Program-made: the position numbers and the translations under genes
In this document: positions 17,939 through 27,302 of the stretch, one piece after another
Layout: the number at the start of each line of letters is the position of its first letter
Position numbering within the stretch: position 1 is the stretch's first letter
From: Paenibacillus terrae
GTDB taxonomy: Bacteria > Bacillota > Bacilli > Paenibacillales > Paenibacillaceae
DNA length: 64,000 bases
Reading direction: 5' to 3'
Assembly (NCBI RefSeq): GCF_000943545.1
Contig: NZ_JTHP01000006.1
Location: forward strand, 1 to 64,000
The notes under the pieces: model-generated
What the model was told of the DNA's origin: nothing
The model's database searches: none
The model's input: the letters and a program-made list of their open reading frames with translations, nothing else

Positions 17939-18435
17939 TACCGTGTCAACCCCACTTGAGCCAGTACCGCCTCTTGCTTGCCCATCATTTCAGCCTCACT
18001 GGCTTCATCCTGATGATCATAGCCCAGCAAATGCAAGAAGCCGTGAACAAACAAAAATCCGATTTCACGCTCAATGGAATGACCGTACTCCTCACTTTGA
18101 GCCTGAGCTGTCTGCACGGAAATAATAATATCCCCCAGCACATCCGGCACATCATCCAGCGGTCCTTCGTCATCCGGCTCATAGATGATTTCAAGCTCTT
18201 CATCCAGTGTTTCCTTCATGGCAAATGACAGCACATCGGTTGGACGATCGATTCCCCGATAATCCCTGTTTAATTCATGAATTTGCTTATCATTAACGAA
18301 GGTGAGGGCCACCTCACCGTCCGTCACCCCTTCCACCTTGCCTGCTTCCTCCAATAGAGTGTTCAGCAAACCAATCAAGGATTCATTAATTACCATATCG
18401 TTTTGTTCATTATTCCAAGCTAATTGAAGGCTCAT
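17938..18435 (-). CDS. ybeY: Endoribonuclease / rRNA maturation factor YbeY
   Basis: A metal-dependent RNase involved in 16S rRNA 3' end maturation and ribosome quality control. The zinc motif HGFLHLLGYDH (about residues 130-140) is complete, and RGIDRPTDVLSFAM is the second family block. The length of 165 is normal. AAAGGAG precedes the ATG. It sits between pgpH and dgkA as in B. subtilis. Confidence 0.96.
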   Translation of the reverse strand: MSLQLAWNNEQNDMVINESLIGLLNTLLEEAGKVEGVTDGEVALTFVNDKQIHELNRDYRGIDRPTDVLSFAMKETLDEELEIIYEPDDEGPLDDVPDVLGDIIISVQTAQAQSEEYGHSIEREIGFLFVHGFLHLLGYDHQDEASEAEMMGKQEAVLAQVGLTR

Positions 18436-18488
18436 GCCAACCGCTCCTTTTAATTCTAATGCCGCACTTCATGCACAAGCCTATTATG

Positions 18489-20735
18489 CTATGCTTTCCC
18501 GTTCTTAGGCTTTGGCCTTTCTTCGGGATATTCAATACGGGAATGGAAAGTTCCCATCACGGTTTCTTTAAGAGTTTGAGCCACAATATCAAGCTCCCGC
18601 ATCGTTAGCTCACAATCGTTGAACTGGTGATCATCCAGACGACTTTTAATAATTTTTTCAATCATCGACTCCACCTGTTCCACTGTTGGTTTCCGCAGGG
18701 AACGGACGGCTGCTTCCACACTATCAGCAATCCCGACTACAGCAGCCTCCTTAGACTGGGCTTTTGGCCCAGGATAGCGAAAATCATCCTCGGTAAAGTC
18801 TGGCTCTACGCCCTGTTCTTCCGCCTCACGCAGCGCCTTATGATAAAAATAGTGCAGAAATGTCGTTCCGTGATGCTGCTCGGCAATATCGCGAATCGGC
18901 TTGGGCAGCTTGTAATCCAATTGCATTTCCACACCATCACGGGCATGGGCAATAATGATGGACTTACTTAGCTTCGGCTCTATCGTATCATGCGGATTAT
19001 CCATACCGTTCTGATTTTCAATGAAGTACGAAGGCCTTTTTGTTTTACCGATGTCATGATAATACGAACCGACCCGGCACAACAAGCCGTTAGCGCCTAT
19101 AGCCTCCGCTGCTGCCTCTGACAGATTACCTACCATTACGCTGTGGTGATACGTACCCGGTGTCTCTGTAAGCAGCTTGCGCAGAAGCGGATGATTCGGG
19201 TTAGACAGCTCAACCAGCTTCAGCGCTGACAAAATGCCAAAGGTAGACTCAAAAAATGGCATTAACCCAATAACAAGTATAGCTGTTATCAAACCTCCCG
19301 CAAAAGCAAAAGCTACCGCATAGAGCGTCGTCGTTTGAGTCCAGTTGCTCTGATCGATCAGCGCCAGAGTGAAGACCGACACAGCGCCGAACAAACATAC
19401 CATAATGGCCCCCTTGAACAGCGTTGAACGCTGACTGGCTCGATGCGTCGAGAAAATCGAAGCAAGACAAACCACAAGGGCAAAAAATCCGAAGTTAAAA
19501 TCAAAAATTTGTCCTTGTCTGACATTCAAAATGACACTTGCCAATATACTAAATATAATGGCACAAACGAAGGCCAGCGACATATCGAGTAACAGCGTTA
19601 CAAGCATGGCTCCAAGCGCGATAGGCGCCAGATAGCCGAGATAAGACCGTTCACTGTCCTGCAATATGGCGGTTAACATCATTGCGCCTACCGTGATCAC
19701 AAAAATTAACACCAGCATGAGCAACTGCGCATTGTTATACTTAAAACGGCGTGTTCGTGATTGGAACTGGCGAATATACATAAACAGGCCCAAGGCCAGC
19801 ATTGCAGACAACATCAACAGGCCAAATTGCGGCCAATAGTTAATCTTGTCCTTTAGCAGTTCGTTCTCATCCAGTAAGGTATAAATTTCCTGGGTAATAA
19901 TCTCGCCTTTCTTGACGAGCACTTCACCCTGTTTGATATAGACTGTTGGTGTATCTTCACGAGCCTGTACCCTGGCATCCTTCGTAGCTGTATCATCATA
20001 AAACTTGTTGGCCGTAATCACAAGCCTTGCAAGCTCCTGAACAACTTCACGGGAGGTGCGCTTGGTAAGCGTACTCGTACTGACCCGCTCGGCCACCTTG
20101 GCCCGGGCTGTTTGTGCATCCGTAATCTGATCGTTCATCAATCCGGTCACGATTTCACGAGCAACCGGCCGCATCTCTGCAATATCCTCAGACGTGAGAC
20201 GCGGAATTTTGATAAAGGTTTCCTCTGGAATCCGGTATGTCTGCTCTTTTGTTTTTTGCAGCACTTCGTCCAATAGCTTTTCCGGGTAGGCATCGGCATT
20301 ACGGCTATTGTTCACAAAATTTTGCACAAATTCTCGCGCACGCTGAGGAATCTCGTCTTTGTAAATAGAGATTTTATCAGATCTGGAAACCTGGTCATCC
20401 TGATTAAGCCGTTCAATTCGGTCCAAAATACCAGTAATCAGGTTATCGTTGCGAATCGGTACAATCGTATACATTGGCTGTACCCGTTCTGCAGACTCTT
20501 CCTGAGCCTTTAATGTCGCTTTGCTGTTGGGAAGTTGCATCGGAGCAACAATTTCCTTTTCACTTGGCTGGTTTACCCGAATGTCATAGCGCTCGGGAAG
20601 CAGCTTTGAGGCTAAACCTACGTAAAAAAGAACCACTAAAAATAAAAACAGAAGATAGCGTGTTGCCACGCTATACTTCCATCCACTCATTCTATGCTGG
20701 AATGTTTTGCCCTTAGACAATTCCTTCGAGGTCAT
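18489..20735 (-). CDS. pgpH: 7TM-HD cyclic-di-AMP phosphodiesterase PgpH (YqfF)
   Basis: 748 residues: a cytoplasmic N-terminus, one transmembrane helix (about 27-47), a long extracytoplasmic domain (about 50-300), a seven-helix 7TMR-HDED membrane block (about 305-500) and a cytosolic HD domain. The HD motif is SYYHDIGKTKRP (about 550-560), with HH further on in IAEQHHGTTFLHYF. The family hydrolyses c-di-AMP and links to osmotic and cell-wall control. It begins 115 bp after phoH; that gap holds a family B repeat fragment. Confidence 0.95.
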   Translation of the reverse strand: MTSKELSKGKTFQHRMSGWKYSVATRYLLFLFLVVLFYVGLASKLLPERYDIRVNQPSEKEIVAPMQLPNSKATLKAQEESAERVQPMYTIVPIRNDNLITGILDRIERLNQDDQVSRSDKISIYKDEIPQRAREFVQNFVNNSRNADAYPEKLLDEVLQKTKEQTYRIPEETFIKIPRLTSEDIAEMRPVAREIVTGLMNDQITDAQTARAKVAERVSTSTLTKRTSREVVQELARLVITANKFYDDTATKDARVQAREDTPTVYIKQGEVLVKKGEIITQEIYTLLDENELLKDKINYWPQFGLLMLSAMLALGLFMYIRQFQSRTRRFKYNNAQLLMLVLIFVITVGAMMLTAILQDSERSYLGYLAPIALGAMLVTLLLDMSLAFVCAIIFSILASVILNVRQGQIFDFNFGFFALVVCLASIFSTHRASQRSTLFKGAIMVCLFGAVSVFTLALIDQSNWTQTTTLYAVAFAFAGGLITAILVIGLMPFFESTFGILSALKLVELSNPNHPLLRKLLTETPGTYHHSVMVGNLSEAAAEAIGANGLLCRVGSYYHDIGKTKRPSYFIENQNGMDNPHDTIEPKLSKSIIIAHARDGVEMQLDYKLPKPIRDIAEQHHGTTFLHYFYHKALREAEEQGVEPDFTEDDFRYPGPKAQSKEAAVVGIADSVEAAVRSLRKPTVEQVESMIEKIIKSRLDDHQFNDCELTMRELDIVAQTLKETVMGTFHSRIEYPEERPKPKNGKA

Positions 20736-20760
20736 CTAAAACAATCCCTCTCCATCATCT

Positions 20761-20790
20761 TTTTCAAGACAGCTACGCTGCTTATTTTCA
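20761..20790. repeat. Dispersed repeat family B, partial copy
   Basis: TTTTCAAGACAGCTACGCTG then CTTATTTTCA matches the 3' half of the family B unit found at 23351, 23416 and 61630, including most of the GCAGC-TAC-GCTGC hairpin. It is followed at 20796 by a short palindrome (AGGATTT ... AAAATCCT). Confidence 0.65.
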
Positions 20791-20850
20791 TACTTCAGGA
20801 TTTATGCAAAATCCTCACTTCTGATAACTTCACATCCGTGATATGAAGGC

Positions 20851-21822
20851 TTATCCCTGATTTTCGGCAACCTGGTCGTAAGCCACGATGATTTTCTGAA
20901 CCAGGGAATGACGGACAACATCCTCTTGTGCAAAATGTACGAAGCCTATTTCCTCAATTCCCTGTAAAATCGCATTCGCTTCAATCAGACCGGATTTTTT
21001 GCCACGAGGCAAATCAATTTGCGTAACATCACCGGTGATGACCATTTTGGAGCCAAAGCCCAGTCGGGTCAAAAACATTTTCATTTGCTCCGGCGTGGTG
21101 TTTTGCGCTTCATCCAAAATAATGAACGAATCATCCAGCGTACGTCCCCGCATATAGGCCAGCGGCGCGATTTCAATCAGCCCGCGCTCCAGTGCCTTTG
21201 CTGTCTGCTCCGGTCCCATAACATCGTACAACGCATCATACAACGGGCGCAGATAAGGATCAACCTTTTCCTGCAAATCCCCTGGCAAAAAGCCCAGATT
21301 CTCGCCTGCTTCCACCGCAGGACGGGTTAATACAATACGCTTGACCGAACCTTCCTTCAGGGCAGCTACGGCCAGCACCACGGCCAAATACGTTTTACCC
21401 GTACCCGCCGGGCCAATGCCAAATACGATATCGCGTTTTTTTATTGTGGTTACATAGTGCTTTTGTCCAATTGTTTTGACACGGATCGGCTTGCCCCGGA
21501 AGGTGGTCGTTATTTCTCCCTTGAACAGATCAAGCAATTGATCGGCGCGTAAATCTTTTGCCAACTCAATCGCATAATGGACGTCTCTTTCGGTCAGGAT
21601 ATATCCATTACGAATTAACTGAAGTAGTACATCGAATAATTGTTCGAGCACTTCCACCTCATGGGCGTTACCAAAAATATTGATTTCCGCCTCACGGGAA
21701 TCCATTTTTGCGGGAACAGCCGCTTCAATCAATTTTAAAAAGGAATCCTGCGGGCCGAACAGCGCCTGTCCTTCTCCCGCATTGTTCAATGCAATTTGTA
21801 TGCTGCGTTGTTGTTCTGCCAA
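20851..21822 (-). CDS. phoH: PhoH family ATPase (PhoL)
   Basis: A cytosolic P-loop ATPase of 323 residues. Walker A is GPAGTGKTYLAV (about 137-148), Walker B is FIILDEAQNTTPEQMK, and GDVTQIDLPRGKKSGL is the family's sensor block. A KH-like N-terminal domain precedes it. The YbeY-PhoH pairing in genomes suggests an RNA-related helicase/ATPase role; the exact activity is unsettled. It follows yqfD, with only 6 bp between yqfD's stop and its ATG. Confidence 0.95.
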   Translation of the reverse strand: MAEQQRSIQIALNNAGEGQALFGPQDSFLKLIEAAVPAKMDSREAEINIFGNAHEVEVLEQLFDVLLQLIRNGYILTERDVHYAIELAKDLRADQLLDLFKGEITTTFRGKPIRVKTIGQKHYVTTIKKRDIVFGIGPAGTGKTYLAVVLAVAALKEGSVKRIVLTRPAVEAGENLGFLPGDLQEKVDPYLRPLYDALYDVMGPEQTAKALERGLIEIAPLAYMRGRTLDDSFIILDEAQNTTPEQMKMFLTRLGFGSKMVITGDVTQIDLPRGKKSGLIEANAILQGIEEIGFVHFAQEDVVRHSLVQKIIVAYDQVAENQG

Positions 21823-21828
21823 ATAGCC

Positions 21829-23022
21829 TCATTCTCCTTGGTTATGAACTAGCGGAAGTTCTTCCGCAATATTCTGTTCCACTTCAAAAAGCACTTTCAT
21901 ATAAACTTTACCATTCTCTCTCTTCTCATGCAAAATTTTTTGGCTCATTATTTTCGTTCCTTTGCCGTATTTGGCTAAAATATCGGCTCGTGCCCCTTCT
22001 ATTCCCCTATTTTGGGCTTCTGCTTCCGTAAGCTTACCCTCATGTATCTTTGTCTCCCTTACGCTTTCGGTCATCCAACCGACGGGAAGACGGAAGGAGC
22101 GCCACGTCAGCGGGTCATGCTCAACTGTGGTTTTATGCGCAGAATAAGGGATTTTTCCATATCCCCATAACTGCACCGCATGGTTGCCCAACACCAGATA
22201 CAAGCGGTCGTGACTGTTTCCAGTATATGTGCTGCTGCGTCGCACTGTGGGACTGCTAATTTCGTACTCATGCCATACGAGGCCCTTAATCTCCCCCTTG
22301 GCTACGACCAGCTGCTGATTTTCCTCATCCCCGAGCGTTCCCGAGATAAGTATGGCTCCTTTTTTGACACGTGTATTTTTATGCACGACAGGACGACCCT
22401 GCTCAGCAAAAATTTCAGTGACTACCGCATCTGCATTGCTGATGAGATGGCGTGGGCTGTAGAGCGGCGCAGGGGCAGGGTGTGAGGCTTCAACGACCTG
22501 AATCGTCACCGAAGTACCCTGCTTATCTACGCCGATCCAGGATGCCTCAGGGAGCTTCTGCATGAGTGCACGCGAAAGCTTGTCCTGACTGGAAACACGG
22601 AAGCTCCATTGAAACGGATACAGCCCCTCCTGACGGGCAGCCTTGAGTACAGCTTCCGTTGTGAGCTTGTCATTCCCCTTTACTTCAACGTCCCAGATGA
22701 GCGAGGACATCAGGAACAGACCTACCCAGAATACAGCCAGTCCAACCAGAAAAAATTTACGTTTGGCCAGCCGCGCAGCGATAAAGGGAATCCCTTGGCG
22801 CTTTAAAATATGCATTTTGCAGCCTGTCCTTCTCAGAAGCGGGCGCAGCAGGAAGACGTGCGGCAGCAGAAGGTTCATATCTGCATGTCTTGTACCCATC
22901 GGCCGCACGTTCCAAACAGGTATTTGATGCTCAGTGAGCAGATTAATGAAAGCTTCCACGCTCTCGCCCTTGACTGCAAGGGTAACCGTGCCACGCAGCT
23001 TTGTTAAAGCAGGATGTTTCAT
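21829..23022 (-). CDS. yqfD: Sporulation protein YqfD
   Basis: A 397-residue sporulation protein. The N-terminal domain (about 1-90) is cytosolic, one transmembrane helix follows (about 92-113, FFLVGLAVFWVGLFLMSSLIW), and the rest is extracytoplasmic with a POTRA-like start. In B. subtilis YqfD is a sigma-E-controlled product that affects sporulation. The family N-terminus (GTVTLAVKGESVEAFINLL) is clear. The start overlaps the yqfC stop by 4 bp. Confidence 0.93.
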   Translation of the reverse strand: MKHPALTKLRGTVTLAVKGESVEAFINLLTEHQIPVWNVRPMGTRHADMNLLLPHVFLLRPLLRRTGCKMHILKRQGIPFIAARLAKRKFFLVGLAVFWVGLFLMSSLIWDVEVKGNDKLTTEAVLKAARQEGLYPFQWSFRVSSQDKLSRALMQKLPEASWIGVDKQGTSVTIQVVEASHPAPAPLYSPRHLISNADAVVTEIFAEQGRPVVHKNTRVKKGAILISGTLGDEENQQLVVAKGEIKGLVWHEYEISSPTVRRSSTYTGNSHDRLYLVLGNHAVQLWGYGKIPYSAHKTTVEHDPLTWRSFRLPVGWMTESVRETKIHEGKLTEAEAQNRGIEGARADILAKYGKGTKIMSQKILHEKRENGKVYMKVLFEVEQNIAEELPLVHNQGE

Positions 23023-23312
23023 GAGCCTTCCTCCGTTCCTTCCAATTGGATATCCGTAATGTGTCCTTCCACACTTACCTGCTCAGGCACAATAGACGTA
23101 ATGACAAGCCCATGCCCTGTCACCCGCAACCTGCCCTGCGCAAGCGCAAGTACAAGCCGATCTGGCGTGAAGTCCACGACGCCCCGGTGATTCTCCACAT
23201 AAAGCTGGCGGCTGCCAATGAGAGTTAACCGCGGCAGGTCAAATAGAATGTCCTGCGGAAGTTCCAGCGTCTCACTGGCCCACTTTCGCAGTTTGCGGCT
23301 CATCCGGCTCAT
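23019..23312 (-). CDS. yqfC: Sporulation protein YqfC
   Basis: A 97-residue YabP/YqfC family protein. LELPQDILFDLPRLTLIGSR and ENHRGVVDFTPDRLVL are the family hallmarks, and GHGLVITSIVPEQVSVEG ends the domain. It is expressed in the mother cell under sigma-E in B. subtilis. It heads the yqfC-yqfD-phoH cluster. A tandem array of family B repeats fills the region directly upstream. Confidence 0.93.
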   Translation of the reverse strand: MSRMSRKLRKWASETLELPQDILFDLPRLTLIGSRQLYVENHRGVVDFTPDRLVLALAQGRLRVTGHGLVITSIVPEQVSVEGHITDIQLEGTEEGS

Positions 23313-23345
23313 ACGAGGGAATCTCCTTTCCTGTCATAAAAACAA

Positions 23346-23530
23346 TCGTTATCCAACGGCTAATCATTGCTTTTATGGCAGCTACGCTGCTGATTTTTCA
23401 TCTCGTGTCCATACCATCCAACGGCTAATCATTGCTTTTATGGCAGCTATGCTACTGATTTTCATTCCTGTTATGGTCATTCAGTGGATCATAGTCATTT
23501 TCATGGCAACTGCGATGCTTTTTTATAAAT
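23346..23530. repeat. Tandem array of repeat family B (three units)
   Basis: Two nearly identical units (from 23351 and 23416) and a diverged third (from 23479), with a 63-65 bp period. Each reads ATCCAACGGCTAATCATTGC, TTTTATGGCAGCTACGCTGC, TGATTTTCA with variations. The core GCAGC-TAC-GCTGC forms a hairpin. In the 446-bp gap between yqfC and the permease gene I see only this array and a terminator. A plus-strand frame through units 2 and 3 would encode hydrophobic residues, but it has no ribosome site. Confidence 0.85.
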
Positions 23531-23691
23531 TGCCGATGCCGCTTAGATATGGGCGTCGTTACAGCAGCGCCACAGATATCTGTACTGTACACTTTATGAT
23601 CCAGCCTCCATATTTATGAAACGAAACTAACAATTCATCGTAGCCCTTATTTTGCATAGCAAGAGCCTTGATACTTGCAAAATGCACAATT

Positions 23692-23737
23692 AAAAAAGAC
23701 AACCCCGATTCAAGCATCGAAACGAGATTGTCTTTTC
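23692..23737 (-). terminator. Terminator after the amino acid permease
   Basis: On the minus strand AAGACAATCTCG pairs with CGGGGTTGTCTT, followed by TTTTTA. It lies about 20 bp past the permease stop. Confidence 0.85.
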
Positions 23738-23758
23738 CAGATTTTATAGAGCATTCTG

Positions 23759-25168
23759 TTATTTTTCGGAATCATGATTTAAAAGAGAGTTTTTTCTGGA
23801 ATATAGAAAATAAACGGCCAGACCTATAACGAGCCAGATCAGAAAACGGATAAACGTTTGGCTGTGCAAGTTCAGGATGAGCACTCCACACGAAATAATA
23901 GCCAAAATCGGAACATATGGAACACCCGGACATCGGAAGGCTCTGGGCAGATCAGGCTGTGTTCTTCTCATCACAATGACAGCGACTGAAATCAAAATAA
24001 ATGCTGAGAGGGTACCGATATTCACCAAACTCGCTAACTCATCCAGCGGAATCAACCCACCCATTAATGCAGATAATGTACCAAAAAACAACGTGTTAAT
24101 ATAAGGAGTTTTGTATTTAGGATGAACCTTTGACAATACTTTTGGCACCAAGCCATCACGTGACATGGCAAACATGATACGGGTTTGACCATAGAGCATG
24201 ACCAGCATGACTGTAGTCATCCCTAAAATGGCCCCCACATCCACAATGCCCGCAACCCAGTTCTGACCTGCAACCTGCAAGACAAGTGACACTGGATGAG
24301 AAATACCTTCAAAGTCCATAAAAGGCACAATGCCTGTCATAATCCCGCTGACAATGACATACAAAAGTGTGCATATAATAAGTGAAAAAATAATGCCGCG
24401 CGGTAAATCCCGAGCCGGATTTTTGGTTTCTTCTGCGGCAGACGAAACGGCATCAAATCCGATAAAAGCAAAGAATACCAGCGCTGCGGCTCCAAACACT
24501 CCACTGAGCCCAAATGGCATAAAAGGTGTCCAATTATCCGGCTTTACATATTTAAAAGCAACGAAAATAAATAATAAAATCACAACAATTTTTACAATAA
24601 CCATGATATTGTTCATACGTTTCGATTCTTTGATTCCAAAGTAGAGCAAGGAGGTAATCCCCATCAAAATCAAAAAAGCAGGAAGATTAAAATAGGTGGT
24701 TTGATCTTTTAAAGCGCCTGGTGCCGCAGTGAATTCAAGGGGGATATGGATACCAAGTCCATTCAAAAATGATACAAAATAACCCGACCAGCCTGCGGAA
24801 ACTGCACTGGCAGCAAGCATATATTCCAAAATCAAATCCCATCCGATAATAAAAGCCAGAAGCTCCCCCATCGTTGCATATGTAAAAGTATAAACAGAAC
24901 CGGATACCGGAACGGTAGATGCAAACTCTGCATAAGCCATTGCTGCGAATAAACAGGCAAGCCCCGCAACCACAAAAGAAATAATTAGACCCGGACCAGC
25001 CGTGACCGCTCCCGTGCCTGTCAACACAAAAATCCCTGTTCCGATAATAGCTCCAATGCCAAGCATGGTTAAATCAAAGGCACCAAGCTCTTTTTTAAGT
25101 GCTTTTTCACCCCGCGTTGCAGCAAGCAACTGATCAATGCTCTTTTTTCTAAACAAGCTATTATTCAT
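23759..25168 (-). CDS. Amino acid permease (APC superfamily, YfnA-like)
   Basis: 469 residues and about 12 transmembrane helices, with the APC signature GIGAIIGTGIFVLTG in helix 1 and GFDAVSSAAEETKNPARDLPRGI in the middle. It resembles Bacillus YfnA and the cationic amino acid transporter group; the substrate cannot be read from sequence. I use ATG 25168, which has AGGAGG nine bases upstream. Two earlier in-frame ATGs (25189, 25177) either precede or abut the ribosome site. It is an insertion between yqfC and floA relative to the B. subtilis order, with its own promoter region and terminator. Confidence 0.9.
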   Translation of the reverse strand: MNNSLFRKKSIDQLLAATRGEKALKKELGAFDLTMLGIGAIIGTGIFVLTGTGAVTAGPGLIISFVVAGLACLFAAMAYAEFASTVPVSGSVYTFTYATMGELLAFIIGWDLILEYMLAASAVSAGWSGYFVSFLNGLGIHIPLEFTAAPGALKDQTTYFNLPAFLILMGITSLLYFGIKESKRMNNIMVIVKIVVILLFIFVAFKYVKPDNWTPFMPFGLSGVFGAAALVFFAFIGFDAVSSAAEETKNPARDLPRGIIFSLIICTLLYVIVSGIMTGIVPFMDFEGISHPVSLVLQVAGQNWVAGIVDVGAILGMTTVMLVMLYGQTRIMFAMSRDGLVPKVLSKVHPKYKTPYINTLFFGTLSALMGGLIPLDELASLVNIGTLSAFILISVAVIVMRRTQPDLPRAFRCPGVPYVPILAIISCGVLILNLHSQTFIRFLIWLVIGLAVYFLYSRKNSLLNHDSEK

Positions 25169-25287
25169 CCATCCCATCCTCCTAAACATGTAATATATAC
25201 TTTTATACCTGGGTCACCTCATCTCTGAATTCCGTTTATTTTCTCTAAATTTGGAGTAAATTTTCAGAAAAACTTATCTTTGAGAAC

Positions 25288-25324
25288 ATTATATATAAAA
25301 ACAAGAAAATGAAAACTGTTTTCA
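25288..25324 (-). promoter_or_regulatory. Candidate promoter and operator of the permease gene
   Basis: A perfect -10 TATAAT lies at 25288-25293 on the minus strand. The -35 zone, 16 bp away, reads TTTTCA and overlaps a perfect palindrome TGAAAAC-T-GTTTTCA at 25310-25324. A repressor bound there would block the polymerase. The rest of the 430-bp gap to 25620 is A+T-rich, with no gene seen. Confidence 0.45.
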
Positions 25325-25532
25325 GAAACCTTAATTTAGATTCTTACATTTGATCATTTTACCTCCATATATTTTCAAAAATTCATCATTAAAGTAGACA
25401 GAATGACAGAATTTTAGCTTACAAAAGACGTAAGAAAACCTTGATACTACAGGGTTTATCACATCTTATGTCAGGTCATAAGAGGATCTGTCGCTAAACT
25501 GATTTCTATTCTGAACTAGCCTATGTATTAGC

Positions 25533-25571
25533 AAAAAAATAGTCCGCACCAGCTAAAGCCGGGGCGGACTA
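25533..25571 (-). terminator. Terminator after the 25621 gene
   Basis: On the minus strand TAGTCCGC pairs with GCGGACTA and is followed by TTTTTTT. It lies 50 bp past the stop at 25621. Confidence 0.88.
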
Positions 25572-25620
25572 AACCATTCATGCAAACTGCTCAAATAAAA
25601 CGATACTAACTTATGTCTTT

Positions 25621-26211
25621 TTAACGTCTTCCTCCACCCATATAACGCTTGGAACGCGGTGGACCCAATATTTCTGCCCAGATCACGCCTCTCCGCAGGT
25701 CAGCCGCAGTTACTGTACTACGCTCCTGCGAAGCCCCCTCTGAGGCATCTGTAATCTCTCCTGACTCCCTTGCATTGGATATGCGGTCGAGACGTGCCAA
25801 AACCGATCTACGCTCTTCTTCCATGGCCCGGATTCGATCCTCCAGAGTAGAACCGTTATCCAGGGAATCCCGATTCGTCTGTTGCTCCGTTTCCGTCCAA
25901 TCATTCATTTGTTCTTCCATACGCCGAGCTTCCATAACTACACGTCGTTCATCAGGAAACTGACGCTGCAATTCTCCGGCAGTATCCTGCCTTTGCGGCT
26001 GACGTTGCTCCTGTCTGTGTTCCGTAGAGAAAGGTCCGGAGGGTGATGAAGGACCGCGAGAGCCGTGGTCGCCACCAAACGTAGGCATGCCCTTTCCCGG
26101 CGGCGCTTTTCTCTCTGTGCTTTTCATGCTTTTGCCCAAAAAAGACACCAACGCAAAGCCGATCACAATCAGGATATACAAATGCTCAAAAATCCAGCTG
26201 ATAAAGTTCAT
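25621..26211 (-). CDS. Membrane-anchored protein of unknown function
   Basis: 196 residues. An N-terminal transmembrane helix (about 6-25, LYILIVIGFALVSFLG) is followed by a hydrophilic, low-complexity region rich in Gln, Arg, Pro and Glu (about 30-140). A short C-terminal motif DLRRGVIWAEILGPPRSKR looks conserved-like. No enzyme motif is visible. It lies 45 bp downstream of floA and is probably co-transcribed with nfeD-floA; B. subtilis has yqfB at this place, which is unrelated as far as I can tell. A role at the membrane with FloA is a guess from position only. Confidence 0.75.
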   Translation of the reverse strand: MNFISWIFEHLYILIVIGFALVSFLGKSMKSTERKAPPGKGMPTFGGDHGSRGPSSPSGPFSTEHRQEQRQPQRQDTAGELQRQFPDERRVVMEARRMEEQMNDWTETEQQTNRDSLDNGSTLEDRIRAMEEERRSVLARLDRISNARESGEITDASEGASQERSTVTAADLRRGVIWAEILGPPRSKRYMGGGRR

Positions 26212-26255
26212 AACTCACCGCCTTGCTGCCGCAATTCATCGGCTATATCCTTTGG

Positions 26256-27266
26256 TTAATCCCGGTTTTTGTTGTCATTTCCCGAGTTTTCATTTGGTTT
26301 GCCCAAGGAGCCGCGCATTTGCGTATCTGCCTCAATATTTTTCAAATTCATATAATCCATAACGCCAAGTTTTCCGCCACGCAGCGCCTCAGCCATCGCC
26401 AGCGGCACTTCGGATTCGGATTCAACCACACGCGCTCTCATCTCTACGACACGCGCCTTCATTTCCTGCTCCTGCGCCACGGCCATTGCACGGCGTTCTT
26501 CCGCTTTTGCCTGCGCAATCCGTTTATCGGCTTCCGCCTGCTCGGTTTGCAGGAAGGCACCAATGTTTTTGCCTACATCAACGTCCGCAATATCAATGGA
26601 CAAGATTTCAAACGCCGTCCCGGCATCCAAACCTTTGGATAGTACCGTTCTAGAAATGGAATCCGGGTTCTCCAGCACGTCCTTATGCGAATTACTGGAG
26701 CCGACAGTCGTAACAATACCTTCACCGACCCGCGCAATAATTGTTTCTTCTCCGGCACCCCCGACGAGTCGATCAATGTTGGCACGCACTGTAACACGAG
26801 CCTTAACCTTCACTTCGATACCATCCTTGGCTACCGCAGCGACAGTAGGTGTCTCGATGACACGCGGATTAACGCTCATCTGGACCGCTTGCAGAACATC
26901 CCGACCCGCAAGGTCAATCGCAGCTGCGCGTTCAAATTCGAGCGGAATGTTGGCCCGCTGCGCAGCAATCAGCGCATTGATCACTCGGTCTACATTACCA
27001 CCCGCCAGAAAATGACTTTCCAGTTGGTTGATATTTAAGCCCAGACCAGCCTTGGTTGCCTTAATCAGCGGATTCACAATCCGGCTTGGCGTTACACGAC
27101 GTAACCGCATAGCTACCAGTGTAATGATGCTAATCCGCACCCCTGACGCCAACGCTGAAATCCACAGCATCACCGGGAAAAAACTGAAAAATACGCTTAA
27201 CACAATAATCACTACAACGGCAATCAGCAAAACGCTGACAATACCCGATTCGAACACTCGCATCAT
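26256..27266 (-). CDS. floA: Flotillin-like protein FloA
   Basis: 336 residues, the B. subtilis YqfA/FloA type. N-terminal hydrophobic segments (about 8-50) insert in the membrane. The PHB-like domain contains [27 protein letters not shown] and [24 protein letters not shown]. An EA-rich coiled-coil ([20 protein letters not shown]) mediates oligomers. Flotillins organise membrane microdomains. It lies 37 bp downstream of nfeD, its usual partner, in one operon. Confidence 0.96.
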   Translation of the reverse strand: MMRVFESGIVSVLLIAVVVIIVLSVFFSFFPVMLWISALASGVRISIITLVAMRLRRVTPSRIVNPLIKATKAGLGLNINQLESHFLAGGNVDRVINALIAAQRANIPLEFERAAAIDLAGRDVLQAVQMSVNPRVIETPTVAAVAKDGIEVKVKARVTVRANIDRLVGGAGEETIIARVGEGIVTTVGSSNSHKDVLENPDSISRTVLSKGLDAGTAFEILSIDIADVDVGKNIGAFLQTEQAEADKRIAQAKAEERRAMAVAQEQEMKARVVEMRARVVESESEVPLAMAEALRGGKLGVMDYMNLKNIEADTQMRGSLGKPNENSGNDNKNRD

Positions 27267-27302
27267 CCTCCATTAATCTAATTCTTCGTTTGTTTTCGCG
27301 TT

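Noticed and set aside
23346..23530. Possible CRISPR array
   Set aside because: Only three units, with the whole 63-65 bp unit repeated rather than repeat plus unique spacer; no cas genes nearby.
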